From positions 4,216,001 through 4,280,000 of the forward strand of contig NZ_CP029255.1 of assembly GCF_003122385.1 (NCBI RefSeq): DNA of 64,000 bases. Reading direction: 5' to 3'. The notes beneath the pieces are model-generated. The model was given only the letters and a program-made list of their open reading frames with translations. It was not told the origin of the DNA and ran no database searches. This DNA comes from Flavobacterium crocinum (GTDB taxonomy: Bacteria > Bacteroidota > Bacteroidia > Flavobacteriales > Flavobacteriaceae). The position numbers and the translations under genes were made by a program. Position 1 is the first letter of the stretch. Each line of letters opens with the position of its first letter. Below, in pieces: positions 28,535 to 36,281 of the stretch.

Positions 28535-29302
28535 TTAAAGATCCTTACGGTCAAATTTTCTAACCGAAATTAAAAACGGAACTGCTATCCACAAAACAAG
28601 CAGTAAAAAAGAAATCACCAACCCGATAGTTGTTCCGAAAAAATCTTTAAAAATAGCACCTGTATAACCCATCATTGCAGATTGATCTAAATGCAGCAAT
28701 ATTTGTATTCTAGCCAAATCAATCGGACTTGAAGCTGTAATTCCTACCATCGCTTCTTCGATTGGATATTCTGCAAATTGAAACAAAAGAAATAACACCA
28801 AAGCATCAAACAATATGGCAAAATACATCCAAAATAAAATGGCCAAACCTATTCCCATTGCTTTATCTCGAGTTAAAATACAGCTCAAAAAAGCCAGTGA
28901 CACAAAAACAACAGAAATTAAACTTCCAGACAGAACCATCATCAATCCTGCCATTCCTGGCGCATTTACCAAAAGAGGAATTCCTGCTCCAAGAAAAAAA
29001 GCCAAAAGCATCGCTATAGAAAGTCCTGTAAACAAACTAATCCAGATTTTCTTTCTTTTGATAGGCTGGCTCAACAAAAGTTCTATAAACTCTGAACTAT
29101 TGTATATATAGATAGTAGAAAAAAGTATTGATACTAGTGGGACTGTGAATAAAATAACGTTCAAAATCGTTAGTAAACCTTTAGCTGTATTATCTTCAAG
29201 CATAAAAGATCCCCAAGAAAGCAGCGCTAGAATTAGAGCATAACTCACAACAATCTTATTTTTAAGAATATCCAATAAGACAATTTTAATTATTCTGTTC
29301 AT
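28535..29302 (-). CDS. nosY: NosY, ABC transporter permease for N2O reductase maturation
   Basis: The 255-residue protein has six hydrophobic segments of the ABC-2 type. Key stretches are SEFIELLLSQPIKRKKIWISLF (split here as SEFIELLLSQPIK and RKKIWISLF) and the C-terminal SVRKFDRKDL. NosY with NosF and NosD forms the complex that helps build the CuZ centre in NosZ. It overlaps nosF by 17 bp. The order nosD-nosF-nosY is standard. Confidence 0.9.
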   Translation of the reverse strand: MNRIIKIVLLDILKNKIVVSYALILALLSWGSFMLEDNTAKGLLTILNVILFTVPLVSILFSTIYIYNSSEFIELLLSQPIKRKKIWISLFTGLSIAMLLAFFLGAGIPLLVNAPGMAGLMMVLSGSLISVVFVSLAFLSCILTRDKAMGIGLAILFWMYFAILFDALVLFLLFQFAEYPIEEAMVGITASSPIDLARIQILLHLDQSAMMGYTGAIFKDFFGTTIGLVISFLLLVLWIAVPFLISVRKFDRKDL

Positions 29303-30008
29303 GCTGTTTTTCTTTTAATATTGTGGCAATAGATTTTGAAATTTTGTTTTCTCCAGTTGATTCCAAGAGATCTTTAATCGTTTTATGAAAATGTACTTTT
29401 CCGTCTTGCATAAAAATGATTTGAGTAATCATATCATCTAATTCACTCAATAAATGCGAAGTGATCAAGATTAGTTTTCCTTTGTTTTTCTCTTTAATGA
29501 TTTTCTCTTTCAAAATTTCGGCCGCCAACGGATCTAGTCCTGCAGTCGGTTCGTCTAGAATTAAAACATCAGGATTAAAAAGGAAAGCTAATGTTGCACT
29601 TACTTTTTGCGTTGTTCCGCCAGAAAGTGTCCTCATTTGTTTGTCGCTCATTTTATCTAATTTAAAAGCTTTTATCAAATCCTCATCCAATTCTTTTTTC
29701 GAATTCCGAATCTGCTTGATCATTTCTATAATCTGAGAAATGGTCATATTATCAGGATAACGGCCAATTTGTGGCATGTAACCTATTTTATTCCGATATT
29801 CAAACTTCTTTAAAATAGATTCTTCATGAAGTAAAATATCACCACTATCAGGCAATACCATTCCTAAGATCGATTTTATCAAAGTTGTTTTTCCACAGCC
29901 GTTTGGACCAATAAGCGCAATGCATTCTCCTGCTTTAAACTCAAGGTTTACATCTTTCAAAACCTCTAGTCTGCCAAATTTTTTATTTATATTTTTTAAA
30001 GTAATCAT
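29286..30008 (-). CDS. nosF: NosF, ABC ATPase for N2O reductase maturation
   Basis: The 240-residue protein has all ATPase motifs: Walker A GPNGCGKTT (residues 34-42), Q-loop YMPQIG, signature LSGGTTQK, Walker B DVLILDEPTAGLDP and switch His in ITSHLLSEL. The start overlaps the nosD stop by 4 bp (ATGA), so the genes are translationally coupled. It powers the NosDFY complex. Confidence 0.92.
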   Translation of the reverse strand: MITLKNINKKFGRLEVLKDVNLEFKAGECIALIGPNGCGKTTLIKSILGMVLPDSGDILLHEESILKKFEYRNKIGYMPQIGRYPDNMTISQIIEMIKQIRNSKKELDEDLIKAFKLDKMSDKQMRTLSGGTTQKVSATLAFLFNPDVLILDEPTAGLDPLAAEILKEKIIKEKNKGKLILITSHLLSELDDMITQIIFMQDGKVHFHKTIKDLLESTGENKISKSIATILKEKQHEQNN

Positions 30009-31237
30009 AATATGAGAGATTTCATTTCGGGAGATTCATCTACAAAATTATCGGGTGTTATGCTCGGAAGGATTTTTTCTGATTTATCCAAAAGCGTAAT
30101 CATAAAACTTCGAAACAAAAGCATAGCCGACGGATTGTTTTCTGTAATAACAGCAAAAAGACTCAGCGGATGAAAAGGCACATCGCCAATTCCGTCCCGA
30201 TTTAAATCGTAGCCTTCATATTTATCCCAATAATTATTATTGAAATGATTTAGAACCAAACTTCCGTTAGTACTGATATCGAAAGTATTGGAAAGAAAAT
30301 TATTAAACGAAATCTCATTATCCATACAGCTTGCCTGCACTTTCATTCCCCATCCATTGTCTTTAAAAATGTTCTTTTCCAATTTTACACGGCTTGTTCC
30401 TTCCATATAAATTCCAGAAGTATTGCGGATAAATTTATTTCCAACAATATAGCTGTCTGAAATTTCTTTGAGCAGTAAACCATAAGCAGCGTCGCCCCAG
30501 TTCTCTTCAAAATAATTGTTGAACATTTTTACATTTTTGGTAAACATGACCGCCACTCCTGCTCCATTATTTTTAAAAACATTGCCTATGTAAGAATCAT
30601 CATTGGAGAACATAAAGTGTAATCCGTAACGAATGTTGGCTTTAGATACATTTCGCCAAATGACAGAATTAGAAACAAACTCAAAATAAATTCCGTCACG
30701 ATGTCCCGAAATTCTATTTCCTATAATCTGCATGCTATCGCTTTTCCAGCAATGAATACCGTTGCCAATACGCTGTTCTTCTTTTTGATAGGCTTTTATG
30801 GTATTGTTTTTTACGATGCAGTTTGATCCTTTCTGAACATAAATTCCGAAAAAATTATTATCTAGAACATTGTCTTTTACGACAACTCCGATTTTATCAT
30901 ATATTTTAATTCCACAGGGATCATTAAGGGACGCATATCCTGAATTGATAACTTTAAACCCAGAGAAAATTACGCTGTCGGCTTTTATCGAAACTACTTC
31001 ATATTTTTGCTGTCCATCCAGAACTGGCAAGCCTTTTCCTTGTAGAATTAATTTTTTATCTATAATAATATTACCTTCTCGATAAATGCCTTTATTGACA
31101 ATAATAGTGTCACCAGATTTGGCAAGTTCTATTGCCTTTTTAATTGTTTTAACTGACTTATCTGAACCTACCTCAATCTTTTGAGACCAGAGACAATTAA
31201 AAAACAATAGCAATGAAAGGCAAATATGAAATTTCAT
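30005..31237 (-). CDS. nosD: NosD, periplasmic copper-centre maturation protein
   Basis: The 410-residue protein has a signal peptide (MKFHICLSLLLFFNCLWS) and a right-handed parallel beta-helix of CASH type with repeated N-x-I/F-x-x-N-x-x-G-I-x units (residues 60-320). RDGIGDVPFHP near the end is typical of NosD. It delivers copper to NosZ with NosF/NosY. It is 28 bp downstream of nosL. Length and motif content are normal. Confidence 0.92.
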   Translation of the reverse strand: MKFHICLSLLLFFNCLWSQKIEVGSDKSVKTIKKAIELAKSGDTIIVNKGIYREGNIIIDKKLILQGKGLPVLDGQQKYEVVSIKADSVIFSGFKVINSGYASLNDPCGIKIYDKIGVVVKDNVLDNNFFGIYVQKGSNCIVKNNTIKAYQKEEQRIGNGIHCWKSDSMQIIGNRISGHRDGIYFEFVSNSVIWRNVSKANIRYGLHFMFSNDDSYIGNVFKNNGAGVAVMFTKNVKMFNNYFEENWGDAAYGLLLKEISDSYIVGNKFIRNTSGIYMEGTSRVKLEKNIFKDNGWGMKVQASCMDNEISFNNFLSNTFDISTNGSLVLNHFNNNYWDKYEGYDLNRDGIGDVPFHPLSLFAVITENNPSAMLLFRSFMITLLDKSEKILPSITPDNFVDESPEMKSLIL

Positions 31238-31265
31238 GATTTAATATTTTAATTAAGACGGCATT

Positions 31266-32267
31266 TTATTTATTCAAAATTGCAGTCCATTCTGTTTCAA
31301 CTCCTTTTGATTCTGCTTCAAAAGCTTTTGCCTCACTCTTGTTAGAAAAAGCGGCAATATTTCCATTCATCGGACTTTTTATCGTGCCACCCGAAACAAA
31401 AAAAGCGTTTTCTGTCTTTATTAATTCATTATTATTGGCGTAATCGTGTACGTAATATGCTTTTATTTTGGTGTCTTTATGCTCTTTACAATAATGTGCC
31501 ATACAAGCAATATCATCAAACTTGTACGCCCTTCCTTTCTCCGTAATAATTTCGGCTCCGTGTCTTCCGTCACTAATTCCCATCATACAGAAATCACAAT
31601 TATCAGTATTTAGTTTAATAGGAACAGGTTTGTCTCCAGAACATGAAAAAAGAAAAGTGCAAACAAGCAAAACGCCCAAGAGCCGACCAGATGGTTTAGT
31701 ATATTTTTCCTTTATAATAGCAGCAAATAGCAAAGCTCCAACTACAATTAGCATCCATCCTCCAATATCCGGAATTGAATAAGCGCCAAAATTTAATAAT
31801 TGTTTGTATCCAAGCATTGGCGGCTGATAAGCCATTCCAGGAACTCTAATAGCAGCATTCGGATCTAGATTATGTCCGTATTCATAATTCCATCTGTAGA
31901 AATCGCAAGCAGATAATATTCCAAACAGCACAAAAGAAAAGAAGAATACAAAGAGTCCTTTTCTATTTGATTTCCATGCACAAGCAATTGAAACAATTCC
32001 TAATCCTACAAGAATAAACGGTAGCACTTTAAACTCAATAAAATCTTCTGTATGCAGAGTTTTCATTCCAATATAATGATTCAATCCGTTTATAATATCA
32101 ACATCACCAGCAATCTTAGAAGCATGAAGTTTTAATACCAAACCTTCAGGATATTGGGGTGCCGTAAGTTCAATTTTCCAAATAGGAAAGAATACAGCTC
32201 CAATTAATAAAAGCCCTGATAAAAATAGCATAACTTTAGAAAAAGGGGATAGTTTTTTATTTTTCAT
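31266..32267 (-). CDS. nosL: Membrane domain fused to NosL copper chaperone
   Basis: Residues 1-185 hold about four transmembrane helices with a FPIWKIELTAPQYPEGL loop. After a short cytoplasmic linker, a second lipoprotein-type signal LLGVLLVCTFLFSC (Cys209) introduces a NosL domain with the copper motif NCDFCMMG (Cys224, Cys227, Met228) and AYKFDDIACMAHYCKEH. NosL feeds Cu(I) to the apo-NosZ assembly line. No in-frame ATG precedes the NosL part, so the fusion is genuine. Separate membrane protein plus NosL lipoprotein is the usual state elsewhere. The internal lipobox might be processed; that is not known. Confidence 0.88.
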   Translation of the reverse strand: MKNKKLSPFSKVMLFLSGLLLIGAVFFPIWKIELTAPQYPEGLVLKLHASKIAGDVDIINGLNHYIGMKTLHTEDFIEFKVLPFILVGLGIVSIACAWKSNRKGLFVFFFSFVLFGILSACDFYRWNYEYGHNLDPNAAIRVPGMAYQPPMLGYKQLLNFGAYSIPDIGGWMLIVVGALLFAAIIKEKYTKPSGRLLGVLLVCTFLFSCSGDKPVPIKLNTDNCDFCMMGISDGRHGAEIITEKGRAYKFDDIACMAHYCKEHKDTKIKAYYVHDYANNNELIKTENAFFVSGGTIKSPMNGNIAAFSNKSEAKAFEAESKGVETEWTAILNK

Positions 32268-32282
32268 AATAATTCAAAATAA

Positions 32283-32310
32283 AAGGGAACAAAGAATACT
32301 TTGTTCCCTT
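32283..32310 (-). terminator. Intra-operon hairpin between nosZ and nosL
   Basis: A perfect 12-bp hairpin, arms AAGGGAACAAAG and CTTTGTTCCCTT with an AATA loop. A U-rich stretch follows on the minus strand. It probably makes nosZ mRNA more abundant than the maturation genes or protects its 3' end. Confidence 0.7.
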
Positions 32311-32321
32311 ATGGTTACTGA

Positions 32322-34295
32322 CTATTCTTTTGGTAAATTGGTACCTACACTGTAAGTAATCGGAACGTTGCTTCCTGCTGGCGAAACTCGCACATAACCT
32401 TGCATTTCTTGGTGCAATGCACTGCAGAAGTCTGTACAATAGAATGGGAAGATTCCTTTTTTCTCAGGAACCCATTTTAATGTTAAGGTTTCTCCTGGCA
32501 TGATTAGCAATTCGGCGTTGTTTGCACCTTTTATAGCAAATCCGTGAGGAACATCCCAGTCTTGCTCAAGGTTGGTGACATGGAAATAAACTTCATCTCC
32601 CACACGAATTCCTTCAATATTATCTGGTGCAAAGTGCGAACGAATACAAGTCATATAAATATGTACCTTATTGCCTTCTCGAACTACTTTAGATTCTTTT
32701 TCACCTTTAGTCGCAAAAGGATGTTTGTTGGCTGCAATATCATAATATTTCAGCTGTCCATTATTTCTAACTTTATCTGCTGGAATACCTTGTGCGTAGT
32801 GTGGTTCTCCAATAGTTGGGAAATCCAGAAGCAATTTCATTTTTTCTCCGCTAATATCAAACAACTGTGCACTTTGAGCTAATTCTGGTCCAGTTGGCAA
32901 GAAACGATCTTTGGTAATTTTGTTATAAACCACCATGTATTTTCCAAATGGTTTTTCTGTATTTCCACCAGGAACCATTAAGTGTCCAGGAGAATAATAC
33001 GTTGCTTTTCTGTCTAAAACTTTTAGATCTTTAATATTCCATTTTACAACCTCAGATGAAACGAACATTGTAGTGTAAGCATTTCCTTTTCCATCAAATT
33101 CTGTATGAAGAGGCCCTAAACCGGGTTTTTGAACTTCACCATAAAGTGCTGCTTCATATTTTACAACTGGAATTCCTGCATAAGCACCATCAAATTGTTT
33201 TTTAGCAATTGCATCTTTTAATTTTGTGAAACTAAACACCGGAATCAAAGCTGCCAATTTTCCACTTCCGATAATATATTCTCCTGTTGGATCTATATCA
33301 CAGCCGTGTGGCGATTTCGGACAAGGAATCATATAACAGATATCTTTCAATTCTGAAGCATCTAGAGTTAAAACCTCATTCATGATTACAGATTTAGCAC
33401 TTTGAGTTTTTTCATCCCAAGTATTGTGGGCATATTTTGCAGGAATTCGTTTTCCTTTTCCAGCTTTAATATATTCTTCTGCTTTTTTCCAGTTTACCGC
33501 CATGATAAAATCCTTGTCATTTTTAGAAGCATTAACTTCCAATAAGGTATTGGCTTGTTCTGTATTATAGCAAGAGAAGAAAAACCATCCGTGAGATTCT
33601 TTTTTTCCTGGGTGGCTAAGATCAAAATTCACACCTGGAGCAACGATTTGGAAAGAAAGATCCAATTGACCTTCTTTACCAATTTTTACGAAACTAAGAT
33701 ATCCTTTAAAGTTTTTCTTGTACGTATTAATAGGCACATCGCCATTATCATTATCTGGTGGCACACTAAAACGACTTGCTCCTACTACATATTCTGTGTT
33801 CTCCGTAATAAATGGTGAAGAGTGATTACCCGCACAGTTTGGAAGCTCAATAATTTCGGCAGTTCTAAACGTTTTCAAGTCAATACGTGCAATACGTGGC
33901 GTATTATTCGCATTAGCGAAAATCCATCGTCCGTCTACTTCTCCATTTGTTTGCGATAAATCCAAGTGATGCTGGTCATCCCAAGGTACATAACCATGAG
34001 AGGTATTCAACATTGGTTTTGTTTCTTCACTGTAACCGTAACCGCTTTGTGGATCTTCAGAAAACACAGGCATTACCTTTAGCAATCTTCCGCTCGGAAG
34101 TCCGTAAACACTGACCTGACCGCTAAAACCGCCAGATACAAAGTTATAGAATTCATCATATTTTCCGGGTGCTACATACACTTTTTGGGCAGCATCGCCT
34201 TCAACAGCATCTGTAGAATCTTTCGGTTTGCACGAAACAAACAAAGCACACCCTAACGTAACAACGAAAATCGATTTTAAAAATTTATTTTTCAT
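32322..34295 (-). CDS. nosZ: Nitrous oxide reductase NosZ, Sec/lipoprotein (clade II) type
   Basis: Reduces N2O to N2 in the periplasm. The signal lacks a twin arginine and ends CALFVSC (Cys22), as in clade II enzymes. The seven-blade propeller supplies CuZ histidines: DQHHLDLSQ, NCAGNHSSPF, SPHGCDIDPTG, GPLHTEFDG. The C-terminal cupredoxin has CuA ligands in DVPHGF and FYCTDFCSALHQEMQGY (two Cys, His, Met). 657 residues, normal for the clade. It lies 32 bp after the cytochrome gene, and no nosR is seen, again typical of clade II. The Fnr-type box upstream of nosC would drive it. Confidence 0.96.
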   Translation of the reverse strand: MKNKFLKSIFVVTLGCALFVSCKPKDSTDAVEGDAAQKVYVAPGKYDEFYNFVSGGFSGQVSVYGLPSGRLLKVMPVFSEDPQSGYGYSEETKPMLNTSHGYVPWDDQHHLDLSQTNGEVDGRWIFANANNTPRIARIDLKTFRTAEIIELPNCAGNHSSPFITENTEYVVGASRFSVPPDNDNGDVPINTYKKNFKGYLSFVKIGKEGQLDLSFQIVAPGVNFDLSHPGKKESHGWFFFSCYNTEQANTLLEVNASKNDKDFIMAVNWKKAEEYIKAGKGKRIPAKYAHNTWDEKTQSAKSVIMNEVLTLDASELKDICYMIPCPKSPHGCDIDPTGEYIIGSGKLAALIPVFSFTKLKDAIAKKQFDGAYAGIPVVKYEAALYGEVQKPGLGPLHTEFDGKGNAYTTMFVSSEVVKWNIKDLKVLDRKATYYSPGHLMVPGGNTEKPFGKYMVVYNKITKDRFLPTGPELAQSAQLFDISGEKMKLLLDFPTIGEPHYAQGIPADKVRNNGQLKYYDIAANKHPFATKGEKESKVVREGNKVHIYMTCIRSHFAPDNIEGIRVGDEVYFHVTNLEQDWDVPHGFAIKGANNAELLIMPGETLTLKWVPEKKGIFPFYCTDFCSALHQEMQGYVRVSPAGSNVPITYSVGTNLPKE

Positions 34296-34327
34296 AAGGC
34301 TATTATTTAGATTTTGATTCCTTTTAA

Positions 34328-34804
34328 TTATTTCACTCCATCATTCTGGCGCATATATTCCAAAATAGATCTTGCTTCATCTTCTGTTAATCCCTGATTA
34401 GGCATACGAATCATGCAAAGCTCTAATTGTGCCTGCAATTCTGGATCTTTGTCAATCATTGGATCTGGATTGGTAATAAAATTCATGATCCATTGCGGTG
34501 TTCTTCTTTTTGTTACCCCTTTCCATCCAGGACCAACTAATTTTTCATCTGTTGGTTTATGACAAGAAGTGCATTTTACTTCAGCAGTTTTAAGCCCTTT
34601 TTCAGCTAATGCTTTATCTAAAGAAGCTCCTAATTCAACTGTTTCATACTTCCCAAGACCTCTTTTTGGATCGTAAGATTCTGCATCAGCTGTTTTCTCA
34701 GCTGCAGCTGGAGTAGAAAAATCCTGATCGGTGTTTGACTTTTCTTTCCCGCATGATGTGAGCAGGGCAAAACCAAACATGGTTAATAAAAATAATCTGT
34801 TCAT
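34328..34804 (-). CDS. c-type cytochrome lipoprotein of the nos operon (NosC-like)
   Basis: The 158-residue protein has a lipobox ending LLTSC (Cys18), an Ala/Glu linker and one haem site CTSCH (78-82). The distal Met is probably in MIRMPNQGL, and a helix EDEARSILEYMRQ closes the cytochrome c fold. It probably passes electrons from the quinol pool to NosZ, which lacks a NosR partner here. It is the first gene of the leftward operon, with a regulated promoter at 34836-34879. Confidence 0.88.
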   Translation of the reverse strand: MNRLFLLTMFGFALLTSCGKEKSNTDQDFSTPAAAEKTADAESYDPKRGLGKYETVELGASLDKALAEKGLKTAEVKCTSCHKPTDEKLVGPGWKGVTKRRTPQWIMNFITNPDPMIDKDPELQAQLELCMIRMPNQGLTEDEARSILEYMRQNDGVK

Positions 34805-34835
34805 TACTTTGTTTTTTACTTGTTAAACTTTTGAT

Positions 34836-34909
34836 CAAAATTCTAAAACTTGTTTTTAGTAAAGTATGATTGCAATCATATCCTCAAAAAAAAGTTCATA
34901 ATACCTTCG
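34836..34909. promoter_or_regulatory. Shared Fnr-type box with two divergent promoters
   Basis: The perfect palindrome ATGATTGCAATCAT (34866-34879) is flanked on each side by exactly 22 nt and a -7-like element: TACCTTCG rightward (34902-34909) and GAATTTTG on the minus strand (34843-34836). One dimer could activate both the nos operon and the copper-uptake genes. Confidence 0.8.
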
Positions 34910-34931
34910 TATTCTCAAAAATCAACAAGCA

Positions 34932-35300
34932 ATGAAGTTTTGTGTTTACATATTTTTATTTGCAGTGGTATTTCGCCCAGCATTTCCATTTCTGGATTAT
35001 GTGGTCAACTACCATTACATCGCAACTGAATTATGCGAAAACAAAAATGCTCCCGAACTTCATTGTAACGGAAAATGTCATTTGAAAAAAGAACTGGCAA
35101 AAAGCTATAAAAACGATACGCCAGCTTCTAACGAAAAGAAAAGTGAAACAGCAGAAACTGTGATTCTGTTTATGGTACAAATCCCAGTATTCTCTTTTGA
35201 AAAAAATAGAGTTTCTACTTTTATAGTAAATGCATTTTATAACAACTTATATTCTCATTTAGAGGCCATCAACATCTTCCGCCCTCCGATTTTCATTTGA
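34932..35300 (+). CDS. Small exported Cys-rich protein of the copper-uptake group, FRPPI end
   Basis: The 122-residue protein has a hydrophobic N-terminus (MKFCVYIFLFAVVF). A Cys pair lies in ELHCNGKCHLKKEL, a plausible Cu(I) site, preceded by another Cys in TELCENK. The C-terminus reads INIFRPPIFI, similar to the FRPPIA end of the small protein at 8531-8908. The function is unknown. It lies under the divergent Fnr-type box opposite nosC and before a copper receptor, so copper handling for NosZ is likely. Confidence 0.72.
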   Translation: MKFCVYIFLFAVVFRPAFPFLDYVVNYHYIATELCENKNAPELHCNGKCHLKKELAKSYKNDTPASNEKKSETAETVILFMVQIPVFSFEKNRVSTFIVNAFYNNLYSHLEAINIFRPPIFI

Positions 35301-35375
35301 TTTTTATTTCATTCTTTTCCTCCTATCGAATTCATTCGACAGACCTTTTATTATCATTATTTAAATTAAAATCTT

Positions 35376-36221
35376 ATGAAAATTTTAAAATACACAGCCA
35401 TTTTATTTCTAGCAATTACCTCATTAGCTTGCTCTTCTGATGACGATTCTTCTTCAATTCCAGTAGATGAAACAAGCGGACTACATAAAATACAGGAAAT
35501 CGCAAATGACACTCATATTATAGAATTGTATTCATCAACTGGTTCTTTGGTTCAGGGATACAATCATATTTCACTTCGAATAAAAGACAAGAAAACCAGC
35601 ACTTATATTACAGATGCCGAAATCAATTGGACACCGTTAATGCACATGGCTATGATGCAGCACTCTTGTCCAAGATCTGAAGTAGAAAAAATGGACAAGA
35701 AAACGGTATTTGAAGGAGATATCATTTTCCAAATGGCGCAAAACGAAACGGAATATTGGGAACTAAGCATTACATACAAAATTAATGGCGCAAGCTACAC
35801 CGCAACTGACAAAATAAATGTTCCTGCATCGGCAAAACGAACTGTAAGCTCTTTTAAAGGAAGCGACGGAAACAATTACGTAATTGCCTATGTCGCACCA
35901 TCTTCTCCAAAAGTCGCTATAAACGACATGACAGTAGGAATTTACAAAATGAAGGATATGATGAATTTTGATGCTGTAAACAATTTCAAAGTTAAAATCG
36001 ATCCAAGAATGCCAAGCATGGGAAATCACGGTTCTCCTAATAACACTGATTTGCTTCAATCTGAAACTAATAGTTTTTATAAAGGAAAACTTTCTTTGAC
36101 CATGACAGGATACTGGAAAATAAACCTTCAGGTATATAATGAAAAAGATGAAGTTCTAAAAGGTGAACCTGTTACAACAGACAATCCGTCAAGCAGTCTT
36201 TATTTTGAGATTGAATTTTAA
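35376..36221 (+). CDS. Lipoprotein with Met/His-rich putative copper site (YtkA/FixH-like domain)
   Basis: The 281-residue protein has a lipobox ending ITSLAC (Cys19) followed by Ser/Asp. Two Ig-like halves follow; the first carries LMHMAMMQHSCPRSEVEKM, a dense Met/His/Cys cluster where YtkA/FixH-like proteins bind copper. The second half has RMPSMGNHGSPNN, a similar Met/His loop. It probably binds copper at the cell surface or in the periplasm. It sits between a small Cys protein and a copper-type TonB receptor, supporting that role. Confidence 0.7.
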   Translation: MKILKYTAILFLAITSLACSSDDDSSSIPVDETSGLHKIQEIANDTHIIELYSSTGSLVQGYNHISLRIKDKKTSTYITDAEINWTPLMHMAMMQHSCPRSEVEKMDKKTVFEGDIIFQMAQNETEYWELSITYKINGASYTATDKINVPASAKRTVSSFKGSDGNNYVIAYVAPSSPKVAINDMTVGIYKMKDMMNFDAVNNFKVKIDPRMPSMGNHGSPNNTDLLQSETNSFYKGKLSLTMTGYWKINLQVYNEKDEVLKGEPVTTDNPSSSLYFEIEF

Positions 36222-36236
36222 GTCTAAAAAATAACA

Positions 36237-36268
36237 AGAAAGAGGCATAACACAATTTGTCTCTTTCT
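36237..36268 (+). promoter_or_regulatory. Weak hairpin before the TonB receptor gene
   Basis: Arms AGAAAGAG and CTCTTTCT with a 16-nt loop, ending 13 bp before the start codon. Possibly an attenuator or start-site occluder; weak evidence. Confidence 0.25.
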
Positions 36269-36281
36269 ATTAAAGTATGAA

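Noticed and set aside
32322..34295. Tat-exported (clade I) NosZ
   Set aside because: No twin arginine in the signal; a lipobox is present and nosR is absent.
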